This document shows, one piece after another, positions 51,925 through 59,459 of a DNA stretch of 64,000 bases. This stretch comes from Pseudomonadota bacterium (GTDB taxonomy: Bacteria; Pseudomonadota; Gammaproteobacteria; Acidiferrobacterales; Acidiferrobacteraceae). The notes under the pieces are model-generated. The model searched no databases, had not been told where the DNA came from, and saw only the letters and a program-made list of their open reading frames with translations. Position 1 is the first letter of the stretch, and every line of letters begins with the position of its first letter. The position numbers and the translations under genes were made by a program. Where the stretch lies: contig JAJYRD010000076.1 of the NCBI GenBank assembly GCA_021794275.1, forward strand, positions 1 through 64,000, read 5' to 3'.

Positions 51925-52485
51925 ATGGATCGCCGCGAACTGCAAGACACGCTTTGTCGCTACCGTAGCCGCTTTCCCGAGGAGGGCGCCTACGCGAGGC
52001 GCGCATGCCGGCTGCTTGAGGAGTCGCCACGCTGCTTCGATCGCGAGACCGAGGGCCTGCATGTGACCGCCTCCGCGTGGGTGCTGAACCCGCGGCGCGA
52101 CGCCGCTCTGCTCGTGCTCCATCGCAAGCTCGATCAATGGTTCCAGCCTGGTGGTCACGCTGATAGCGACGAGGACGTGCGGCGCGTGGCGCTTAAGGAG
52201 TGTTGTGAGGAGACGGGAATCCCGATCAACCACATACATCTCCTGAGCCCTGACGTCTTCGACATCGATATCCATAGGATACCGGCCACGCGCCACGAGC
52301 CCGAGCACGAGCACCTGGATATTCGCTTCGTCGTGGAAATAGACGATACGTTGCCACTTACCGGCAACGAGGAATCGTACGAGCTTCGCTGGGTGCCGTT
52401 GCGCGAGGTGGTGCTCTATAACCGTGAACGCTCCCTCCATCGGCTGATCGTAAAGAGCGCGCTTTGGCGTCGGCGCCTCTTTTGA
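51925..52485 (+). CDS. Nudix hydrolase at the end of the carboxysome cluster
   Basis: A 186-residue Nudix protein. The Nudix box reads GHADSDEDVRRVALKECCEETGI, with Lys where the consensus has Arg (R/K-E-x-x-E-E); Glu and the Gly residues are kept, so metal binding is plausible. It starts three bases after the csoS1D stop. Nudix enzymes clean up nucleoside diphosphate-linked compounds. The adjacency suggests use in the carboxysome or in removing Rubisco or NTP by-products, but no such role is known to me. Confidence 0.86.
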   Translation: MDRRELQDTLCRYRSRFPEEGAYARRACRLLEESPRCFDRETEGLHVTASAWVLNPRRDAALLVLHRKLDQWFQPGGHADSDEDVRRVALKECCEETGIPINHIHLLSPDVFDIDIHRIPATRHEPEHEHLDIRFVVEIDDTLPLTGNEESYELRWVPLREVVLYNRERSLHRLIVKSALWRRRLF

Positions 52486-52718
52486 GGGGTCGGGAAGTGC
52501 ACGGTGTCTCCGGGTTCCAAGCCTGAGCCCGGTCTTGCGCATGGCATAAGGCCGCATCCGGCTCGAAACCCGATGCCCATGCGCCCCTATACACAGCTCA
52601 TGTAAGTCGCGAGAGTGTCGTCATGCGACGTCCGCGCGCGTATGCTGAGGACATGGATTACATGCAGGCGGGGGCTGCCTCGCGCACCCGGGGTCGTGCA
52701 GAAACGGAGGACTTGGGT

Positions 52719-53588
52719 ATGGACGAAGAAGGCAAGACGATTGAGGTGCAACGTTCGCGGGGGATTGAGCGCTCTTATACGGGGGAGGCGACCAGTGATG
52801 GCGCTGGTGTCCGCTTGACGCGGCTCTTGTCGCAAGGACTCCAGAGACGCCTCGACCCCTTCTTGATGCTGGATTTCTTCGGTAGCGATCAGGCCGCTGA
52901 CTATATCGCAGGATTCCCCGATCACCCGCATCGGGGTTTTGAGACCATCACCTATATGCTCGAAGGTCGCATGCGCCACCGCGATAACGCAGGTCATGAG
53001 GGTCTGCTTCAGACCGGGGGCATGCAGTGGATGGTTGCAGGTTCGGGGGTCGTGCACTCGGAGATGCCAGAGCAAGAGGCCGGGCGCATGACGGGCTTCC
53101 AGTTGTGGCTGAACCTGCCAGCCAGGGACAAGATGACCAAACCCTGGTATCGGGACTTCGGGGCTGCCGATCTGCCGCGGGTTCATGCCCCGAGCGGCGC
53201 TACGGCAATCGTGCTCGCCGGCGAATCGCATGGGGTGGCAGGAGCCGTGCAGCGCCCGGTGACCGAACCTCTTGTCCTGGATGTGCGCATTCCGGCCGGT
53301 CAACGCTGGCAGCAACCGCTGAAACCCGGACATCATGCCTTTGCCGTGCTGTACGAGGGGCGCGCATCGATAGGGGGCGGGGAGCTCGCACCGAAAAGTC
53401 TTGCGGTACTTACTGATGACGCGTCGGCCGACGGCGTGATTGTGGCGGCCCGAGAGGAGGCGCGGATACTGCTCGTGGCAGGCCTACCTCTCAACGAGCC
53501 TATTGTGCAGTATGGCCCTTTCGTCATGAATACGCGCGAAGAGATCGTGGCGGCCGTGCAGGATATACGTGAGGGACGTTTCGGATAG
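52719..53588 (+). CDS. pirin-family protein
   Basis: A 289-residue cupin-fold protein. The pirin signature is DPFLMLDFFGSDQAADYIAGFPDHPHRGFETITYMLEGRMRHRDNAGHEG (HPHRGFET with two His, later HxxE), binding a metal, with LAGESHGV and the RIPAGQRWQQPL cupin second half. Bacterial pirins act as metal-dependent quercetinases or redox-sensitive regulators. The ATG at 52719 is preceded by GGAGG; a longer frame upstream is low-complexity. It stands alone. Confidence 0.9.
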   Translation: MDEEGKTIEVQRSRGIERSYTGEATSDGAGVRLTRLLSQGLQRRLDPFLMLDFFGSDQAADYIAGFPDHPHRGFETITYMLEGRMRHRDNAGHEGLLQTGGMQWMVAGSGVVHSEMPEQEAGRMTGFQLWLNLPARDKMTKPWYRDFGAADLPRVHAPSGATAIVLAGESHGVAGAVQRPVTEPLVLDVRIPAGQRWQQPLKPGHHAFAVLYEGRASIGGGELAPKSLAVLTDDASADGVIVAAREEARILLVAGLPLNEPIVQYGPFVMNTREEIVAAVQDIREGRFG

Positions 53589-53894
53589 GGGTGTGGGATC
53601 GAGAGGCAATACGCGCGAGTGAAGCTTGTTTGCCCTCGCCTGATTGCGGGTAATCGCTCGTCCAGGTTTGGGCTGAGATTGTCGGCAGGCGTCCGATGCC
53701 ACGAGCGGCATATTTCCTTTTGGCGCCCTGTCGGATATACGTAAACGCAAGGGCTTGAAGCGCCGATCTTCGCCGCCCGCTGCGTGCACCTGCCCCAAGT
53801 GGGCGACAAGCCCATGCAGGGCGTGCCCGAAGGGTCGTGTCCCCTTCCGCTCGGGCCGTCCGTCATCCGTGGTATTCGTAGCTTGCGGCTCTTA
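53589..53894. other. intergenic region before the IS element, no gene seen
   Basis: About 306 bp without a convincing gene. GGGCCGT at 53853-53859 is complementary to GCGGCCC just before the CCA of the tRNA-like sequence beyond the IS element, but a tRNA with the intervening length would be too long. Confidence 0.3.
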
Positions 53895-53898
53895 GAAC

Positions 53899-55065
53899 TT
53901 ATCGGTAAATAATGTTTATCTTGAGATGCACTTTTCGGAACGCAATGATGCCAGCCGCGAGATGGTTGAGCGCCATGAAGCTGCGATCCAGTTTCTCATA
54001 GCGCACCAGCAGCTTGCGAAAACGGTTGAACCAACTATGGCAGATCTCGACCACCGAGCGCTGGGCCTTCTTGCCGGGATGCCGCCGCTTTGCCTGCTGC
54101 CCCTGCGTGCGGCTGACCACATGAGGAATGTCGCCATGACGCTCCATGATCTCCAGCGCGGGCTGTCCGCGATAGCCGGCATCCAGACACAAATGCTTGG
54201 AGCGACGCTCGGCCGGCACCGCGCGCGAGATCAGGATAGCCGACAGGACGGCGTCGAGTTGCGTCACGTCATGCCGGTTCGCACCGGTCACGATGAGTGA
54301 CCAGGGGACGCCACGGCCGTCGACCAGCAGATGACGCTTGCCCCCCCTCGCTGCGCGCCATGGAGAGCGAAGCGGAGGCGCGTAGTCCGCGGGAGGCATA
54401 GGTCCGGGCGGGTGGCCGCAGGCCACCTGCAAGGACATCGACATGCCGTCCAGTTATTGTGGGCGAGCCTCTTGTGCGCCAGAAAAGCGCACGGCTCGAC
54501 CGCAGGACGGCCGCGGCATCTCGGAGCGGAGCGGAGAGATCATGAGTTGCGCTGAGACCGAAGGCGCGAGGGCGACTGGGATGTCCCGTCGCGCATACTG
54601 AGGGCCAGCGCACCCTTGTTTTTTCTGATCCGTCGGGTGGGCTCCGATCTGCACTCGTGCCAGTGGCGCCTTGAAGAGGGCCCCATCCAGACTTTGCCAT
54701 CGCCAGGTGTGATACCTTCCGTCTATCTGGTCATATTCCGCCAACCCCGTAGCCCAGATCGCCTCGAACGCGTCGGCACACTCCCATTCCAGGAACCGCC
54801 TGTGGATCGCGCTGGCGCCGCAGAAACGCTCCTTCGGCAAAGCCTTCCACCGGCAACCGGTTCGTAACACATACACCACGGCCTCGAACGCCAGTCGCGC
54901 CGGTTTCGGCGTGTGTCCATCACTCGCCTTCTGTGCGTATTCCTGGTCTGCTGGTCGCTCGTGGACGGACGCCAAGGGTTCCATTCGCGTCCAGAAGTCG
55001 TCGGTGACCACCCATGAAGCCACACCCTTCTTTGCCAGCCTTCTCGTCGCCAGCGCCACCTCCAA
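53899..55065 (-). pseudogene. IS5-family transposase, disrupted
   Basis: The N-terminal part (from 55065) has the DUF4096-type domain (VTDDFWTRMEPLASVHER, AVVYVLRTGCRWKALPKE) and ends near 54616 with LDGALFKAPLARVQIGAHPTDQKKQG. The C-terminal part, 54345 to 53899, resumes with KRHLLVDGRGVPWSLIVTGANRHDVTQLDAVLS and the DDE-region segment HLCLDAGYRGQPALEIMERHGDIPHVV. In intact homologues these join directly (PTDRGKSGTKR-LLVDGRG). About 270 bp inserted there disrupt the frame. The DDE residues look present on either side but cannot be assembled in one protein, so this copy is inactive. Confidence 0.8.
54346..54614. other. 270-bp insertion inside the IS5 transposase, origin unknown
   Basis: This stretch interrupts the transposase between PTDQKKQG and GKRHLLVDG. 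It is GC-rich and contains short hairpins (for example ATCTC...GAGAT around 54515-54540 on either strand), but no clear ORF. Possibly a small non-autonomous element or recombined DNA. Confidence 0.4.
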
Positions 55066-55122
55066 GGCCGCGCCCGAGGCAGCCCGAAAGGGGATCGTAT
55101 ATCATTTACGGATAAGTTCTTA

Positions 55123-55183
55123 GTAGTTTAATATCAGACTCTAAATCGGGGGGTCCTGGGCTTGAGCCCTGGGCGGCCCACCA
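55123..55183 (+). tRNA. tRNA 3'-half-like sequence with CUA anticodon loop (relic or attachment-site remnant)
   Basis: A TCAGA-CTCTAAA-TCGGG arm with anticodon CTA (55141-55143), a short variable region, a T-arm-like CTGGG-CTTGAGC-CCTGG and a 3' end GCGGCCCACCA (CCA at 55181-55183) look like the 3' half of a tRNA. The 5' half (acceptor strand and D-arm) is not recognisable upstream, where the IS5 element ends, and the anticodon stem has a mismatch. It is probably a broken tRNA gene or an attachment-site remnant. Confidence 0.4.
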
Positions 55184-55456
55184 TAAAAACAGCAAGTCAG
55201 TTGTTAGCATCCTCTCACAAAAAAGCGGAACGGGCTTGCGGACGGCTAGCCTTCAACGCAACGCCATAGTAACCCACGAAATCTCTTGTATACCGTAGTA
55301 GGTCGTAGATTGTATGCACCGTCTTGGATCATATTTTTCTACGATTGCCACCACTGCGTCTATCGATCTCAAACCCCGCCACCTCGACGGCAGCCGCATT
55401 CCACGTATGATCTTGTTTGTGTTATAAAGAACATCACAAAATAATCAGGATAAGCC
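55184..55456. other. AT-richer intergenic region, no gene seen
   Basis: 273 bp of lower GC than the surroundings, upstream of the next gene. TTATAA at 55420 may be its -10. It contains no supported gene; the change in composition suggests acquired DNA. Confidence 0.35.
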
Positions 55457-56527
55457 ATGCTTTCTGCTCTTCTGCGTTTTAGCACGCAGATCGAGACCCT
55501 TCGCACGGTCGCCCAGACGCGACCCCGGATATTCTTGTGGGTAATAGGCGCAATGATCTTAGCGATGGTCCCGATAGGGTATGTTGGGTATGCGGCCTAC
55601 AGGCCCCCGCCGACCGCAGTTTCTTTATCAGTCAGCGTTCTGTTGATAGCGCAATCGGTGATGGTCTGCATCACGACGCTCTTGGTCGGAGGTATGGCAT
55701 CGTGGGCCCTGCGCCGACAAGCCCAGGAAAAAGACGGGGGCATCCCGTTACCTATGGAGGCCCCCATGGTCCTCTTTCGTCCCGGCGTGTGGGCGGGGCT
55801 TGCTGTGAGCCTGAGTTGGCAGGTGCTCATCCTGAGCGTCGGCACCGTGATATGGATGGCCTCCCACGCCCACATGGAGATGCTGTTGGTCAAGATCTCG
55901 TGGATCATAGGGACGATGTTGGGGTTCCGAGCAATTAACGCTTTTTATGGTGTCCCGCATAACCGTTACCGGAGGACCGTTTTACGGTCACCTGTCGTGG
56001 TGGTGGCCATCGTGGGTGTTGTCGCTGCGGAGGTCCTGGGCCAACTCCACCGATATCATCAAGAGGGCCAAGACTCCAGTGGCCAGCTGCCTCCACAGAT
56101 CGCAAAAATCATAATCCCAGTGCCACCGCTACCAGAGCCTATGATCCCGCTAAGGCCCGCAGTCGCGGGGCTTTTGGCAAAAAGCGGACAGGAGGCCCAT
56201 TGCTTGGGAAATAGGCCTCTGACGATACCCCGTAGCCCTATAAGCGAGTGGGTCGGCACGGTCCTTTTCGTTATGTCCCGACCGGAAGCCCGCACCACGG
56301 TCACGGAAACAGAGAACACAGCGCATGGGTGGTTAGAACCCCGTTACGTCCAGGATAAAATAGTCGTCTTGAATCCGCCGAGGTCGGCGCCTTGGGAGAC
56401 CATAATAGCGATGGTGCCCGCTGGTATGGCGGTCCGGCGCGGCCAGAAGGTAACAGTGGTTGTCGGCCGCCCATCGCATCGCTGGGCCTGTCAGTATGTT
56501 CTGAATCGGGTGCTAAAACGGTCCTAG
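55457..56527 (+). CDS. uncharacterised membrane protein
   Basis: A 356-residue protein with about five membrane segments (PRIFLWVIGAMILAMVPIGYVGYAAY; SVSVLLIAQSVMVCITTLLVGGMASWAL; GVWAGLAVSLSWQVLILSVGTVIWMA; LLVKISWIIGTMLGFRAINAF; SPVVVVAIVGVVAAEVLGQL) and a periplasmic or cytoplasmic C-terminal half with WACQYVLNRVLKRS at the end. AGGA precedes the ATG. I recognise no family. It is isolated, next to an IS element, and its surroundings are less GC-rich, suggesting horizontal transfer. Confidence 0.65.
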   Translation: MLSALLRFSTQIETLRTVAQTRPRIFLWVIGAMILAMVPIGYVGYAAYRPPPTAVSLSVSVLLIAQSVMVCITTLLVGGMASWALRRQAQEKDGGIPLPMEAPMVLFRPGVWAGLAVSLSWQVLILSVGTVIWMASHAHMEMLLVKISWIIGTMLGFRAINAFYGVPHNRYRRTVLRSPVVVVAIVGVVAAEVLGQLHRYHQEGQDSSGQLPPQIAKIIIPVPPLPEPMIPLRPAVAGLLAKSGQEAHCLGNRPLTIPRSPISEWVGTVLFVMSRPEARTTVTETENTAHGWLEPRYVQDKIVVLNPPRSAPWETIIAMVPAGMAVRRGQKVTVVVGRPSHRWACQYVLNRVLKRS

Positions 56528-56739
56528 CGGCCCTGTCAGCGTGGTTCGGGGTGGTGTGGTATAGGGGGAAAAGGTGGTTCGACGGGCTAGTCCGTTGGCC
56601 GGCAAGCGTTAGGCCCCCTTGGTTATTTCGATGCGTCGCCGGAGGGTGTGGTGGCGCGTCTCTCGGGTGGGGGCGTCAGAGGATTGCTGATATATTGCCG
56701 GCCACGCGGGAGTGAGAGGCGAAGATGATCACCGCGGTT
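56528..56739. other. intergenic region, no gene seen
   Basis: About 210 bp between the hypothetical membrane protein and the TnpB relic, without recognisable features. Confidence 0.35.
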
Positions 56740-57120
56740 TTTTAGGTATGGGCGCAAGCGGGACCCGTGGTCTTGCCGCTGCCGTGTTGGCTGTGCTCGA
56801 GGAAAGGGGCCCGTTCTTTGACATCTTCGCCTGCCTGAAGGCGTAGACTCCTACGGTCTTCGGGCGCGGCGTGGAGCCGCCCGCCGGCCGCGTCGGGGCA
56901 TTCCTGCTGCTGGCGACATTGCTGCACCGCTCACTTCATACGTGCAACGGGCGTGTCCCGCCCTGAAAATATCGATCGCGGCGACCAGATCGGCGTTTTC
57001 CACGAAGCCGCAATCCACACAGCAGAACCCCGCTTGGGTCCGTCGGTCCTCCGCGGACACATGCCCGTAGACCGGACACGTCCGGCTGGTGTTTCGTGGC
57101 GGCACGGCGATGAGCCATCT
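56740..57120 (-). pseudogene. TnpB (IS200/IS605) C-terminal fragment with element end
   Basis: On the minus strand PPRNTSRTCPVYGHVSAEDRRTQAGFCCVDCGFVENADLVAAIDIFRAGHAR is the zinc-ribbon C-terminus of TnpB; the first CxxC is altered to CPVYG, so one Cys is lost. Only about 80 residues remain. Beyond the frame, a CGCCTTCAGGCAGGCG hairpin at about 56830 followed by GATGTCAAA (56824-56816) matches the right ends of such elements. The upstream part was deleted where the GMC gene now ends. Confidence 0.75.
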
Positions 57121-57126
57121 GGGCGC

Positions 57127-58776
57127 TTACAGTTCTCCTCGAATAGCCAAGGCCTTGATGCGGTCGGCTGTGCGTAGGGCGATTGCCTGGATAGTAAGTG
57201 CAGGGTTCACGCCGCCCGTGGTCGGGAATACCGAGCCGTCGCAGATCCAGAGATTAGGTATGTCCCAACTGCGGCAGTCGGCGTCGACGACGCTTGTCTC
57301 GGGTGTAAAGCCCATGCGCGCGGTCCCGGCTAAGTGGTTGGTGTCATCTTCTTGCCGGAATAGCTTGGTCGCGCCTACGCTGTCCAGGCTCATCATCATC
57401 TGATCCAGGGCGTGCTTTATGAGGCGTTTGTCGTTGTCGCCCCAGCGATAAGTGATACGCGGGATAGGGAGCCCGTATTGGTCGGTATCCGAGTCGAGGG
57501 TTACGCGGTTGGCCTCGTCGGGGAGCATCTCGCCCACCATTTTGACCCCGATCTGGTGGTTGTAATCCATCATCTCGGTGCGCAGGCGCTCGCCCCAAAG
57601 ACCGCGCGCGCCCGTTTGGACCGAGACCCACTCGATCGGCATCGGCCCCTGGCCCATCCAACAGTAGCCGCCAAAGAAATCCTTGCCGCGATCCTCATAA
57701 TTCCAGTGCTCGGTGATGGTGAGCGAGGGTGGGCCCTTATACCACCGAACCTGGTCTTCCATCCGGCCCCAGGCCGCTTGGTTGGACTGGGTCATGAGAT
57801 TGCGGCCGACAAGCCCTGAGGAGTTGGCGAGACCCTGCGGGAAACGATCAGTCGCCGAGTTTAGCAGCAGCCGCGGCGTTTCTATGGCGTAGGCTGAGAT
57901 CACGACGTGCCGTGCGCGCTGGAAGCGCCACTTGCCCTCACGGACGTAGTGGACGCCCCGGGCGAGGCCTTGGTCGTCCACTTCGATGCGTCCTACCATG
58001 GCGAGATCCCGGATTTCGGCCCCTGCCTTCAGGGCCCGCGGGATCCAGACCGTAAGCGCGCTTTGCTTGGCATTGGTTGAGCAGCCGAATCGACAGAAGC
58101 CGCGATAGACGCAGGGCGGTGACTTGCCGCGCGGCGCCGAGACGGTGGCAAGCGGAGTCTCTGCCCAGCGATAGCCGAGCGCCTCGCACCCTTGAGCGAG
58201 CAGGCGTCCCGCGGCGTTGATCTCGTGCGCGCGATAAGGGTAGCGCGGGCGCTTGGGGCCCCAGGGGTAATGGACGGGGCCGGCTATGGCGAGGGCCCTT
58301 TCGGCCACCGTGTAATAGTGCCACATCTCCCGCCAGTCCAGGGGCCAATCCGCGCCGTAGCCAAGGGCGCTGCGGCTTTTGAACCATTCCGGCCGGAACC
58401 GTAGCGAGACCATGGCGAAGTGGACTGTGCTGCCGCCCACCGCCTTGCCGCTGTTGTTACCCCCCATCTTGATCGGGTTTTCTCCGTCGCAGACCCGCTT
58501 ATCGGTCCAGTAGAGTGAGTTCTGGGCGGTCTCATCGGAGGCGAAGTCCAGCAGTGGGCGGAAGAAGGGACCGGCATCGAAGGCCACGACGGAAAAGCCT
58601 AGCTCGGCGAGTCGCGCCGCGAGGGTCCCACCACCTGCGCCTGTGCCCACTATGACGAAATCGACCGCCTCGTCTTCGTCGTAGGACCGCATCGGCACGA
58701 AGCCGCCCTTCGGATCAAATACGTCGGGGGCGCGTCCGGCAACGGCGCGGGGGCGTGAGTCGAAATCAACGGGCAT
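57127..58776 (-). CDS. GMC-family oxidoreductase (gluconate/alcohol dehydrogenase large subunit type)
   Basis: A 549-residue flavoprotein. The FAD-binding dinucleotide fold FVIVGTGAGGGTLAARLAELGFSVVAFDAG is at about residues 40-70; GGNNSGKAVGGSTVHFAMVSLR is the second GMC motif; and NHLAGTARMG with VNPALTIQAIALRTAD provides the catalytic His and the C-terminal signature. There is no signal peptide or membrane segment. The start overlaps the subunit-3-like gene by 11 bp, so the two are translated together. The pairing with a gluconate 2-dehydrogenase subunit 3-like protein indicates a membrane-bound dehydrogenase that passes electrons from a sugar acid or alcohol to quinone or cytochrome. Confidence 0.9.
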   Translation of the reverse strand: MPVDFDSRPRAVAGRAPDVFDPKGGFVPMRSYDEDEAVDFVIVGTGAGGGTLAARLAELGFSVVAFDAGPFFRPLLDFASDETAQNSLYWTDKRVCDGENPIKMGGNNSGKAVGGSTVHFAMVSLRFRPEWFKSRSALGYGADWPLDWREMWHYYTVAERALAIAGPVHYPWGPKRPRYPYRAHEINAAGRLLAQGCEALGYRWAETPLATVSAPRGKSPPCVYRGFCRFGCSTNAKQSALTVWIPRALKAGAEIRDLAMVGRIEVDDQGLARGVHYVREGKWRFQRARHVVISAYAIETPRLLLNSATDRFPQGLANSSGLVGRNLMTQSNQAAWGRMEDQVRWYKGPPSLTITEHWNYEDRGKDFFGGYCWMGQGPMPIEWVSVQTGARGLWGERLRTEMMDYNHQIGVKMVGEMLPDEANRVTLDSDTDQYGLPIPRITYRWGDNDKRLIKHALDQMMMSLDSVGATKLFRQEDDTNHLAGTARMGFTPETSVVDADCRSWDIPNLWICDGSVFPTTGGVNPALTIQAIALRTADRIKALAIRGEL

Positions 58777-59407
58777 ACGGGTCCTCCTGGATTCGCGGCG
58801 CGGACGTCTCGATTGCCTCCCATGGGTCGCGGCGATTCAGTTCCATGCGCACGTAGCCGCGCGGGCTGGCGGGCCCTCCGAAACCGATTTCGCTCCATGA
58901 CGTTGGATGGGAATAGTACATGGCTGGGATGTCGACCAGGATGCGCTTTTCGAAGAAGAGCTGGGCGGTCATGGGTTGCCAGGCCGGATGATGGAGATCG
59001 CCGCCTTGAGCGCGACTCAAGAGCCCGTCTTGCGTGCTGGGGGGCAGGACGTGAAAGGCCGCTCCATAGATTGCCTGAGCTTCGATATCGAGGGCCTTTA
59101 GACCCAATCGCCAAGCATCTTGATCATAAGGGAGGGGGTCTGTGCGAAAGCCTTGCGTGTCGTCGATGAGGAGCGTGGCGTCAAGCAGTGCGGCGATGGG
59201 GATCGGCGGGCGGTCGTCAGCCTGTGGCAGAATGCGCCGGCAGACGGCGTCTAGTGTTTGCCATTGTCTCTCGGAAAAGAAGCGCGGCACGCGCGGGATC
59301 GAGAGCCGCTTCGCAATCGCCCGGCGCGTCGCGTCATTCCACGACAAACTGTCGCGTTTTTCGAGCACGTCGTAGTTGGTGTAAGGGCTTATAAGGGCGC
59401 GGTGCAT
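58766..59407 (-). CDS. gluconate 2-dehydrogenase subunit 3-like protein
   Basis: A 213-residue protein. FFSERQWQTLDAVCRRILPQADDRPPIPIAALLDATLL is the family entry (small subunit of GMC-type membrane dehydrogenases). Unlike many members, it has no visible Tat or Sec signal peptide, suggesting the complex is on the cytoplasmic side or exported by another route. The stop lies within the start of the GMC gene (11-bp overlap). It is 52 bp downstream of the membrane-protein gene. Confidence 0.88.
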   Translation of the reverse strand: MHRALISPYTNYDVLEKRDSLSWNDATRRAIAKRLSIPRVPRFFSERQWQTLDAVCRRILPQADDRPPIPIAALLDATLLIDDTQGFRTDPLPYDQDAWRLGLKALDIEAQAIYGAAFHVLPPSTQDGLLSRAQGGDLHHPAWQPMTAQLFFEKRILVDIPAMYYSHPTSWSEIGFGGPASPRGYVRMELNRRDPWEAIETSAPRIQEDPYAR

Positions 59408-59459
59408 GGCGGTCCTCCTTAAAGACAGGCGGGCAACGGGACTTGTCGCGAATCATGGT

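Larger units (their letters stand above)
53895..55119. mobile_element. degenerate IS5-family insertion sequence (1225 bp)
   Basis: The ends carry inverted repeats: left GAACTTATCGGTAAATAAT, right (reverse complement) GAACTTATCCGTAAATGAT, 17 of 19 identical. The element is flanked by the direct repeat TTA (53892-53894 and 55120-55122); depending on the boundary it reads as CTTAG. It carries one transposase frame on the minus strand, broken in the middle by about 270 bp of foreign sequence (about 54343-54615). Without it the element would be near 950 bp, typical of the IS427/IS1031 subgroups. Confidence 0.85.

Noticed and set aside
53853-55183. Full tRNA split by the IS5 element, using GGGCCGT at 53853 as 5' acceptor strand
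   Set aside because: Removing the IS leaves about 100 nt with a D-region far too long and no D-arm; the acceptor match is probably chance.
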